NCBI RefSeq assembly: GCF_900090245.1
Contig: NZ_FMDN01000002.1
Location: 124,001 to 188,000 of the forward strand
DNA: 64,000 nucleotides
From: Micromonospora halophytica
GTDB lineage: Bacteria; Actinomycetota; Actinomycetes; Mycobacteriales; Micromonosporaceae
Reading direction: 5' to 3'
The translations under genes and the position numbers were made by a program. Below are positions 1 to 6,418 of this stretch, one piece after another (within the stretch, counting starts at the first letter, position 1; each line of letters begins with the position of its first letter). The notes under the pieces were generated by a model. The model did not search any database and was not told where the DNA came from. It worked only from the letters and a program-made list of their open reading frames with translations.

Positions 1-210
1 CGAGTACCGGGACCAGGCCGTCCCGGCCGAGCCCACGCCCTGCTCGGCGGACTCCAGCAGGAAGGTGCCCGGGCCGCCGGCGAGCTTGCGGTAGACGCCG
101 ACCGGCGTCTCCGCGTCGGCCAGCAGCCGCCGGGTCACCGGCACCACGCGCCACCGGGCGGCCAGCTCGGTGAAGGCGCCGAGGTCCGGGCTGAGCGTGC
201 CGTCGGTCAT
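1..210 (-). CDS. trpE: Anthranilate synthase component I, N-terminal part (runs off the window)
   Basis: The first 70 codons are present; the rest lies beyond the left edge. TrpE converts chorismate and glutamine-derived ammonia to anthranilate, the first step of tryptophan synthesis. The visible N-terminus has the TrpE/PabB N-domain pattern: a [11 protein letters not shown] segment near residue 35 and FLLESAEQG near residue 50, followed by WSRYS. The ATG overlaps the stop of a 21-codon linker mini-ORF (ATGA), which carries an AAAGG-type ribosome site. The gene follows HisI directly, so histidine and tryptophan synthesis are linked here, fitting the PriA (HisA/TrpF) enzyme encoded at 20 kb. 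TrpE rather than PabB is favoured by this context. Confidence 0.85.
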   Translation of the reverse strand, partial: MTDGTLSPDLGAFTELAARWRVVPVTRRLLADAETPVGVYRKLAGGPGTFLLESAEQGVGSAGTAWSRYS

Positions 211-272
211 CGCTGGGCCTGCCTTTCGTTCGCGACCACGGGGCTGCGCCGCGCCGCACTCCTCGCGCTCAC
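207..272 (-). CDS. Repeat-encoded linker mini-ORF between hisI and trpE
   Basis: A 21-residue open frame beginning [17 protein letters not shown]. Its GTG overlaps the HisI stop (GTGA) and its TGA overlaps the trpE start (ATGA). It is one copy of a repeat found at four other places in the window (6356, 21754, 21813, 22480). The end of the frame carries a purine-rich AAAGG that can serve trpE. Translation is inferred from the geometry only. Its likely role is to carry ribosomes from hisI to trpE, not to make a functional peptide. Confidence 0.5.
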   Translation of the reverse strand: MSARSAARRSPVVANERQAQR

Positions 273-1603
273 CGGGGGCCGGCTCCCTCGGCGGTGACCG
301 GCAGTTCGGTGAAGAAGCAGGTGCGCTCGCCGGTGTGGCAGGCGGCGCCGACCTGCTCGACGCTGACCAGCAGCGCGTCGCCGTCGCAGTCGAGGGCCAC
401 CGAGCGGACGTACTGGTGGTGGCCGGAGGTGGCGCCCTTGACCCAGTACTCCTGGCGGCTGCGTGACCAGTAGGTCGCCCGGCCGGTGGTCAGCGTGCGG
501 TGCAGCGCCTCGTCGTCCATCCAGGCGACCATCAGCACCTCACCGGTGTCGTGCTGGCGGACGACGGCAGCCACCAGGCCGTCCGGGGTGCGGCGCAGCC
601 GGGCGGCGATGGCCGGGTCGAGGCGGGAGGGGCGGACCGGCTCGGCGGGGCCGCCGTCGGTCACGGGGGACTCGGGTACGGGCACAGTGAGCCATTGTCC
701 CGTACGGGGGGCGGGCACCTGCGAGCCGTCCCCGCCCCGGCGGGCCGCCCGGCCGAGCTGCGCGACGTAGCGGTCCAACCGGCCGTCGACGAGCGCGGCC
801 GCCAGGTCCGGCCCGGCGACCTCGGCGATCCGGTCGGCGTACGGACGCACCAGCGGGACGACCCCGGCCACCAGGCGGGCGGCGGCGGCGCCGAGCTGGC
901 CGACGGATCCGGGGCGCAGTCCGAGGCAGAGCAGCATGTCGTCCCGGTAGCCGGCCGGGGCGACCGGCAGCGCGAGGGCGGCGGTGAAGGCGCCCCGGCG
1001 GGAGACGACCCGTACGCCCGGGTTGGCCGGGCGCAGCACCGAGGGGCAGAGCCGGGCCAGGTCGGCGGCGGCCAGCCGGACCCCGAGGTGGTCGTCGACG
1101 GATCGGGCGGAGGCCACCTTGCCCAGCGTGGCGACCAGTTCCTCCAGCCGGGGCTGGTCGGCCGGCTGGCAGAGCACCGGCAGGTCGATCCGGGTCCGCC
1201 AGTCCTTCTCGGCCCAGAGCAGCCGGGCCGGCGCGGCGACCGGCAGGCCGAACGCCCAGTCGGCCGGCTCGCCGAGCCGGTCGATCCAGGACCGCACGTC
1301 GCGGGCGGCGACCGACAGGTGCACCAACCGGCCGTCCACCTCGGCGAGGTACGCCTGCCGGACGGCGTACGGGATGGCGTCGGGTCGGCCCGTCCCGCCC
1401 TGGGTCGGGACGGGCCGGTGGTCGTCGACGAGTACGTCGAGGTCGACATCGCTGTGCACGGTGGCGCCCCGTCGGGCGTGGCTCCCGCGCAGCAGGATGC
1501 CGACGACGGGCCGCTCGGCGGCCTCGCGCAGCCGGGTCGCCCAGTCGTCGAGGAAACCGCCCTTCGGCAACGGAGCGTGATCCACTTCGCCATCGTGCCG
1601 CAC
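269..1603 (-). CDS. hisI: Nucleotidyltransferase-domain / phosphoribosyl-AMP cyclohydrolase (HisI) fusion
   Basis: A 444-residue frame with two parts. Residues 30-120 look like a Pol-beta-type (MNT) nucleotidyltransferase: RGSHARRG at 39-46 and SDVDLDV at 51-57, the G-S...D-x-D metal site. Residues about 314-444 are a complete HisI, which opens the phosphoribosyl-AMP ring in histidine synthesis: [18 protein letters not shown], the DCDGD metal motif and the [11 protein letters not shown] cysteine motif. No stop separates the two parts. A GTG at codon 314 (position 664) would give a normal 131-residue HisI, so HisI may be made alone, as the fusion, or both. The GTG at 1603 is the most upstream plausible start. 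HisI is sure; the fusion is what the sequence shows, but whether it is physiological is open. Confidence 0.85.
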   Translation of the reverse strand: MRHDGEVDHAPLPKGGFLDDWATRLREAAERPVVGILLRGSHARRGATVHSDVDLDVLVDDHRPVPTQGGTGRPDAIPYAVRQAYLAEVDGRLVHLSVAARDVRSWIDRLGEPADWAFGLPVAAPARLLWAEKDWRTRIDLPVLCQPADQPRLEELVATLGKVASARSVDDHLGVRLAAADLARLCPSVLRPANPGVRVVSRRGAFTAALALPVAPAGYRDDMLLCLGLRPGSVGQLGAAAARLVAGVVPLVRPYADRIAEVAGPDLAAALVDGRLDRYVAQLGRAARRGGDGSQVPAPRTGQWLTVPVPESPVTDGGPAEPVRPSRLDPAIAARLRRTPDGLVAAVVRQHDTGEVLMVAWMDDEALHRTLTTGRATYWSRSRQEYWVKGATSGHHQYVRSVALDCDGDALLVSVEQVGAACHTGERTCFFTELPVTAEGAGPR

Positions 1604-1801
1604 GTCCGATCAGGCCGCAATGCCCGTTGACGGACCCGGTGTCCGCTCCGAAGGCTAGTGCCCGACCGTTCGCATTCCTGCCTCGGGGCACCTTTCGCCG
1701 GTCCCACCCGGGCAGCCGCCTCGCCCACGGAGAGGCCTCTCTCCCGAGTGCCGGGTCCACGCGCCGCAGGCCTCCGGTTCGAGTGCGCTCGAAGTCGCTC
1801 G

Positions 1802-1853
1802 TTGCGCGCGGGCAGGCAACTCATCTAGCGTTGAGTTCAACACTCGGTGAGTT
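1802..1853 (+). promoter_or_regulatory. Promoter and TetR-type operator of the ABC/tetR operon
   Basis: TTGCGC (1802-1807) and TAGCGT (1825-1830) are spaced 17 bp, a good -35/-10 pair. Overlapping and following the -10 lies a palindrome, GTTGA-GT-TCAAC (1830-1841), and AACTCA (1818-1823) pairs with TGAGTT (1832-1837), which recurs at 1848-1853. Dyads over a promoter are typical TetR-family operators, and a TetR gene ends this operon. Autoregulation is inferred. Confidence 0.6.
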
Positions 1854-1869
1854 TTTCGGGAGGTGGGCG

Positions 1870-2610
1870 ATGGACGACGCGATAACGGTCCGCGACCTGG
1901 TCGTGGACCGTGGCCGGCGGCGGGTCCTCGACGGGATCAGCTGCGCGGTGCCGCGCGGTGCGGTCACCGGACTGCTCGGACCCAGCGGCAGCGGCAAGAC
2001 CACCCTGATGCGGGCGGTGGTCGGGGTGCAGACGATCGCCACCGGCACCGTCACCGTGCTCGGCGCACCCGCCGGCACGGCGCAGCTGCGGCACCGGGTG
2101 GGCTACCTCACCCAGGCGCCGAGCGTCTACGCCGACCTGACCGTGCGGGAGAACGCCCGCTACTTCGCCGCGCTGCACGGCCGGCGCGCGGCCGACGCCG
2201 ACCGGGCCGTCGCCGACGTCGGGCTGGCCGGGGCGGCCACCCAGCTCGTCGGCACCCTCTCCGGCGGGCAGCGCAGCCGCGCCTCACTGGCCTGCGCCCT
2301 GGTCGGCGAGCCGGAACTGGTCGTCCTCGACGAGCCGACCGTCGGCCAGGACCCGGTGTTGCGGGCCGACCTGTGGGCCCGGTTCCACGCCATGGCGGCG
2401 ACCGGGACGACCCTGCTGGTCTCCAGCCACGTGATGGACGAGGCGGCCCGCTGCGACCGGCTGCTGCTGATCCGCCAGGGCCGACTGATCGCCGACGAGA
2501 CCCCGGACGCCATCCGCGCGCACACCGGCGTCGACGACCTGGAGGAGGCGTTCCTCCGGTTGATCCGCGAGAGCGAGACGGGCCACCGGCCCACCGGGGA
2601 GGAATCATGA
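1870..2610 (+). CDS. ABC transporter ATP-binding protein (DrrA/CcmA-type)
   Basis: A 246-residue ATPase that would power the permease encoded next. Walker A GPSGSGKTT is at 37-45, the signature LSGGQRSR follows, then Walker B LVVLDEPTVGQD and the H-loop SSHVMDEA. The start is ATG 1870, preceded by GGGAGG; the frame is open further upstream but that part crosses the promoter. The stop overlaps the permease start (ATGA), so the genes are translationally coupled. The arrangement ATPase-permease-TetR is common in self-regulated efflux pumps of actinobacteria. The substrate cannot be read from the sequence. Confidence 0.88.
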   Translation: MDDAITVRDLVVDRGRRRVLDGISCAVPRGAVTGLLGPSGSGKTTLMRAVVGVQTIATGTVTVLGAPAGTAQLRHRVGYLTQAPSVYADLTVRENARYFAALHGRRAADADRAVADVGLAGAATQLVGTLSGGQRSRASLACALVGEPELVVLDEPTVGQDPVLRADLWARFHAMAATGTTLLVSSHVMDEAARCDRLLLIRQGRLIADETPDAIRAHTGVDDLEEAFLRLIRESETGHRPTGEES

Positions 2611-3362
2611 GCGCGAGGATCCTGGCCGTCACCACCGGGCGCATCCTGCGCCAACTGCGGCACGACCGGCGTACCGTGGCGCTGCTCGTGGTGGTGCCGA
2701 CGGTGCTGCTCACCCTGGTCTACTTCATGTACGTCGACCAGCCCGCCCCACCCGGGCAGCCGTCGCTCTTCGACCGGGTGGCCCTGGTGATGCTCGGCTT
2801 CTTCCCGTTCATCATCATGTTCCTGGTGACCAGCATCGCGATGCTCCGCGAGCGCACCACCGGGACGCTGGAGCGCCTGCTCACCACCCCGTTGGGCAAG
2901 CTCGACCTGCTCTTCGGGTACGGCATCGCGTTCGGCCTGGCCGGCGCGGTGCAGGCCACCATCGCCTCGGCGGCGGCGTACTGGCTGTTCGGCCTGAACA
3001 CCGCCGGCAGCGTCTGGCTGGTCGTCATGATCGCCGCGGTGAACGCGGTGCTGGCGGTCGCGCTCGGGCTGCTGTGCAGTGCCTTCGCCCGCACCGAGTT
3101 CCAGGCGGTGCAGTTCATGCCGGTGGTGGTGCTGCCGCAGCTGCTGCTCTGCGGCCTGTTCGTGCCGCGCGGGGAGATGGCCGGCTGGCTCCAGGTGGTC
3201 AGCGACGCCTTCCCCCTGTCGTACGCGGTGGAGGCCCTGCAGGAGGTCGGCGTGCACGCCGAACCGACCGGCACGATGTGGCGGGACGTGGCGATCGTGG
3301 CCGGTTCGGCCGTGGTGGCCCTGGTGCTGGCGGCGGCGACCCTGCGCAGGCGCAACGGATGA
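2607..3362 (+). CDS. ABC-2 type transporter permease
   Basis: A 251-residue membrane protein with about six hydrophobic segments and the ABC-2 layout: an N-terminal helix near 25-42, then after a short extracytoplasmic stretch a block of helices. The cytoplasmic MLRERTTGTLERLLTTPLG motif near 75-93 is the typical ABC-2 coupling region. It forms the channel for the preceding ATPase and overlaps the TetR gene by four bases (ATGA). Probably exports a drug or lipid-like compound; the substrate is unknown. Confidence 0.85.
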   Translation: MSARILAVTTGRILRQLRHDRRTVALLVVVPTVLLTLVYFMYVDQPAPPGQPSLFDRVALVMLGFFPFIIMFLVTSIAMLRERTTGTLERLLTTPLGKLDLLFGYGIAFGLAGAVQATIASAAAYWLFGLNTAGSVWLVVMIAAVNAVLAVALGLLCSAFARTEFQAVQFMPVVVLPQLLLCGLFVPRGEMAGWLQVVSDAFPLSYAVEALQEVGVHAEPTGTMWRDVAIVAGSAVVALVLAAATLRRRNG

Positions 3363-3955
3363 CACCGCGGCGCACCGGGCGACGCCCCGGCAACCCCGAC
3401 ACCCGGGACGCGATCCTCGCGGCGGCCCGCACGGCCTTCGCCGAGCGCGGGTTCGACGCGACCTCGATCCGGGTGATCGCGGCGGCCGCGGGCGTCGACC
3501 CGGCGCTGGTGCACCACTACTTCGGCAGCAAGGACCAGCTCTTCCGGGCCACCGTCGACATCCCGGTCGACCCGGCGGAGCTGCTCCCCGCCGTGCTGGC
3601 CGGTGCGCCGGACGAGGTGGGCGACCGGCTGATCCGGTTGTTCATCGGGGTGTGGGACTCACCGGCCGGCGCGGCGGCCGTGGCCCTGCTCCGCTCGGCG
3701 GCCAACAATGAGTGGACGGCCCGACTGATGCGCGAGTTCCTGGTCACCCAGGTGCTGCGCCGGGTCCTCGACCACCTGGACATCGCGCCGGCCGAGCTGC
3801 CGCTGCGCGGCTCACTGGTGGCCAGCCAGATGATCGGCCTGGCGATGATGCGCTACGTGATCCGGCTGGAGCCGGTCGCCTCCGCCGAGCCGGAGATCCT
3901 GGTGGCGGCGCTCGGCCCGACCGTGCAGCGCTACCTCACCGGCGACCTGGGCTAA
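3359..3955 (+). CDS. TetR family transcriptional regulator
   Basis: 198 residues. The N-terminal helix-turn-helix spans roughly residues 15-60, with AFAERGFDATSIRVIAAAAG then VDPALVHHYFGSKDQLF, the standard TetR DNA-binding sequence. The C-terminal half resembles the TetR_C domain seen in regulators of ABC-type efflux operons. It is the last gene of the operon and overlaps the permease by four bases. The dyads at 1818-1853 are its likely operator, so it probably represses its own operon until a ligand, perhaps the pump substrate, binds. Confidence 0.88.
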   Translation: MTPRRTGRRPGNPDTRDAILAAARTAFAERGFDATSIRVIAAAAGVDPALVHHYFGSKDQLFRATVDIPVDPAELLPAVLAGAPDEVGDRLIRLFIGVWDSPAGAAAVALLRSAANNEWTARLMREFLVTQVLRRVLDHLDIAPAELPLRGSLVASQMIGLAMMRYVIRLEPVASAEPEILVAALGPTVQRYLTGDLG

Positions 3956-4135
3956 CCGGCCGGCCGGGGTCCGGGCGAGTGACCGCCGGGCGGGGGCGGA
4001 GCATCGGGTGCAGCAGCCGGGACAGCTCCGCCGGGTCGGTGAGGTCGGCCAGCAGCGCGACGGCGCGCCCGCGGCCGGGGGCAGGTCGAGCACGTCCAGC
4101 ACCACGGCGATGCCCTCGGCGGGGCTCGGTCCCAC
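3936..4135 (-). pseudogene. Small unknown gene with an apparent frameshift, behind an iron-box-like site
   Basis: A GTG at 4135 has a perfect GGAGG seven bases upstream. It starts a frame reading VGPSPAEGIAVVLDVLDLPP that soon becomes low-quality sequence. One extra base near 4066 would join it to a second frame reading ALLADLTDPAELSRLLHPML and ending at 3936, giving about 66 residues. I do not recognise the protein. The good ribosome site and the dyad just upstream suggest a once-real gene. It overlaps the tail of the convergent tetR gene. It could also be a sequencing error or a non-coding stretch. Confidence 0.35.
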
Positions 4136-4150
4136 GGGGCCACCTCCAAC

Positions 4151-4169
4151 ACAGGTTAGGCCTACCTAA
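4151..4169 (-). promoter_or_regulatory. DtxR/IdeR-like iron box
   Basis: ACAGGTTAGGCCTACCTAA matches the IdeR/DtxR 19-bp consensus TTAGGTTAGGCTAACCTAA at 15 of 19 positions and has GTTAGG/CCTAAC arms. It lies 15 bases before the start of the small frameshifted gene on the minus strand. Iron-dependent repression of that gene is inferred from the motif alone. Confidence 0.5.
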
Positions 4170-4571
4170 CTCGCCCCCTAGGGCAATCAGGCGGGTACGT
4201 CCACCGCGAACTGTCCCTCGCCCGGGCCCACACGCCCAACCTGGTGCAGGAGCCGGTGACGCACTGTGCTGATGACCGTCGGTAACCGCAGCGGAGGAGG
4301 TCGCCGTAGTGGTCAGCGTCCTTTGCTCTGCTGCCACCGACGCACCACCGCGCTCACCAGGTAATTCGCCGCCCAGTTTCTGCGGCGGCGGGCAACGAGC
4401 CGCCACGTTCGGTGGTTGGCGCGTCCGTGGGTGCAGAGCAAAGGGTCCCGGGCGGGGGTGGCAAGGCGAACCACACCGGCACGTACGGTGACCGCCGGCC
4501 CCACCACCGCGCTCCCGCAGCCGGCGCGCCAGGGATACCCCGCCCAGGTCAGCGGGAGCAGGTCCGGCCGC
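4170..4571. other. Gene-free stretch
   Basis: About 400 bases between the iron box and the end of the ABC exporter gene. The middle holds the inverted-repeat element at 4320-4444. Outside that element I see no convincing gene, RNA gene or promoter; short open frames on both strands here look like by-products of G/C-rich sequence. Confidence 0.5.
4320..4444. repeat. MITE/REP-like inverted-repeat element
   Basis: The ends are perfect 12-bp inverted repeats: CCTTTGCTCTGC at 4320-4331 and GCAGAGCAAAGG at 4433-4444. Homology between the two ends continues imperfectly for about 30 bp (both contain a CCAC.GACGC.CCA pattern). Inside, CGCCGC and GCGGCG flank a short loop, giving a second hairpin. The element has no gene of its own and is open in several frames, which would create spurious short proteins. 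The size of 125 bp and the terminal repeats fit a non-autonomous mobile element or a folded RNA. Only one copy lies in the window. Confidence 0.5.
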
Positions 4572-6359
4572 TCAGCGGGTCTGCTCCAGCCAGGAGGCGT
4601 AGAGCAGGCCGTAGACCGAGTCCGGGTCGCGGACCAGCTCGTCGTGCGGCCCGCGCTGCACGATCCGCCCCCGGTCCACCACGATCACCTCGTCGGCGGC
4701 CTGGGCGGTGGAGAGCCGGTGCGCGATGGCCAGGGTGGTCCGGCCCCGGGTGACCGCGTCCAGGGTGCGTTGCAGGCGCACCTCGGTGGCCGGGTCGACG
4801 GCGCTGGTGGCCTCGTCGAGCACCAGCAGGTCCGGGTCGGCCACGTACGCCCGGGCGAGCGCGACGAGCTGCCGCTCCCCCACGCTCAGCGCCTCGCCCC
4901 GCTCGCCGACCGGAGTGTCCAGGCCCGACGGCAGCCCGTCCAGCCAGTCGGCCAGCCCCAGCTCGGTGAAGGCGACGGTGAGCTGCTCGTCGGTCAGCTC
5001 GGGCCGGGCGAAGCGGACGTTCTCCCCGACCGTGGCGTCGAAGAGGAAACCGTCCTGCGGCACCATCACCACCCGGGACCGCAACGAGGAGAAGCGCACC
5101 CGGTCCAGCGGCACCCCGGAGAGCAGGACCGTGCCCTCGGTCGGGTCCATCAACCGGGTCAGCAGCTTCGCGAAGGTGGTCTTGCCGCTGCCGGTCTCAC
5201 CGACCACCGCGACCCGACTCTTCGCCGGGATGTCCAGGGTCACGTCGTGCAGCACCGGCGGAGAACCCGGGTAGGCGAAGCTCACCCCGGCGAACCGGAT
5301 GTCCAGCGGGCCGTCCGGCAGCTCCCGCCCCTGCTCCCCGGGGTCGGCCACGTCCGGCGCGACGTCGAGCACGTCGAGCACCCGCCGCCAGCCGGCGATC
5401 GCGTTCTGCGCCTCGTTGAGCACCTCGGTGGCGATCTGCACCGGCTGGATGAAGAGCGTCACCAGAAACAGGAACGCGGTCAGCTGGCCCACCGACAGCG
5501 AGCCGTCCACCCCGAGCAGCACCCCGAGCACCACCACCCCGGCGAGCGCCACCCCGGCGGCCAGTTCCCCGACGGAGCTGCCCATGATGCTGATCCGGAT
5601 GGCCCGCTGCTGGGCCGTACGCTGGGCGTCGATCGCGTCGTCCAGCCGCCGGGAGGTCCGCCCGGCAATCCCGTACGCGCGGATCACCGGGGCCCCGACG
5701 ACGCTCTCGGCGATGGTGCCGAGCAGGGCGCCCGTCCGCTGCCGGACCACCCCGTACGCCGCGCCGAGCCGGCGTTGCAGCGCCCGGATCACCAGCACCG
5801 CCGGAGCGAAGGCGACGATCACCACGAGGGTCAGCCGCCACGAGTACGCCAGCATGACGGCGGTGGTGACCACGAGCTGCCCGAGGTTGACGATCAGGAT
5901 CACGCCACCCCACTGGAGGAACTGGGTGATCTGGTCGACGTCGCTGGTGACCCGGGAGACCAGCGAACCGCGCCGCTCGGACTGCTGGTGCAGCATCGAC
6001 AGGTCGTGCACGTGCCGGAACGCCCGGGTGCGGACGTTGGCCAGCGCGGTCTCGCTGACCGTGAACAGCCGGCGCATCATCAGGTAGCCGCAGATGGTGG
6101 TGACCACCAGCACCGCGGCGGTGGCGACCGCCACCGCGCCGACCACGCCGAGATCCGGGCCGCCGGCGACGGTCAGGCCGTCGTCGATGCCCCGTTGCAC
6201 CGCCACCGGTACGGCCACCCGGCCCACCATGTAGACCAGGGCCAGGGCCAACGTTCCGGCGAGGCCGACGCGCAACTCCGGGGAGAGCGCGAGCCCACGG
6301 CGCATCGTCCGCCAGGCGGACTCGGTGGCCTCCGGCCGCTGCGGCTCACCACTGGTCAC
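4572..6359 (-). CDS. ABC exporter half-transporter, catalytically normal Walker B partner
   Basis: 595 residues: six membrane helices in the first 320 residues, then an ATPase domain. Walker A GETGSGKTT and Walker B LLVLDEATSAVD with the catalytic Glu are intact, and the H-loop is AIAHRLST. The signature is LSVGERQ instead of LSGGQ. Together with the upstream gene it should form a heterodimeric exporter with one normal and one weak ATP site. The start GTG 6359 is chosen because it overlaps the stop of the linker mini-ORF (GTGA); a GTG nine bases earlier is also possible. The substrate is unknown; relatives export drugs, peptides or lipids. Confidence 0.88.
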   Translation of the reverse strand: MTSGEPQRPEATESAWRTMRRGLALSPELRVGLAGTLALALVYMVGRVAVPVAVQRGIDDGLTVAGGPDLGVVGAVAVATAAVLVVTTICGYLMMRRLFTVSETALANVRTRAFRHVHDLSMLHQQSERRGSLVSRVTSDVDQITQFLQWGGVILIVNLGQLVVTTAVMLAYSWRLTLVVIVAFAPAVLVIRALQRRLGAAYGVVRQRTGALLGTIAESVVGAPVIRAYGIAGRTSRRLDDAIDAQRTAQQRAIRISIMGSSVGELAAGVALAGVVVLGVLLGVDGSLSVGQLTAFLFLVTLFIQPVQIATEVLNEAQNAIAGWRRVLDVLDVAPDVADPGEQGRELPDGPLDIRFAGVSFAYPGSPPVLHDVTLDIPAKSRVAVVGETGSGKTTFAKLLTRLMDPTEGTVLLSGVPLDRVRFSSLRSRVVMVPQDGFLFDATVGENVRFARPELTDEQLTVAFTELGLADWLDGLPSGLDTPVGERGEALSVGERQLVALARAYVADPDLLVLDEATSAVDPATEVRLQRTLDAVTRGRTTLAIAHRLSTAQAADEVIVVDRGRIVQRGPHDELVRDPDSVYGLLYASWLEQTR

Positions 6360-6418
6360 CGGTGCCACTCTCCGTTCGCGACTGCGGGGCTCCGCTCCGC
6401 TGCACTCCTCGCGCTCAC
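6356..6418 (-). CDS. Repeat-encoded linker mini-ORF between the two ABC exporter genes
   Basis: A 20-residue frame, VSARSAAERSPAVANGEWHR. It starts with GTG overlapping the stop of the upstream exporter gene and stops with TGA overlapping the GTG of the downstream one. It is the same repeat family as the copies at 207, 21754, 21813 and 22480. Translation is inferred from geometry. Confidence 0.5.
   Translation of the reverse strand: MSARSAAERSPAVANGEWHR

Noticed and set aside
1655..1843. 62-residue minus-strand frame in the gap before the ABC/tetR operon
   Set aside because: It runs antisense through the promoter and operator region; composition unlike a real protein.
4313..4507. 64-residue Arg/Trp-rich frame on the minus strand across the inverted-repeat element
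   Set aside because: It is produced by the element being open in several frames; no ribosome site.
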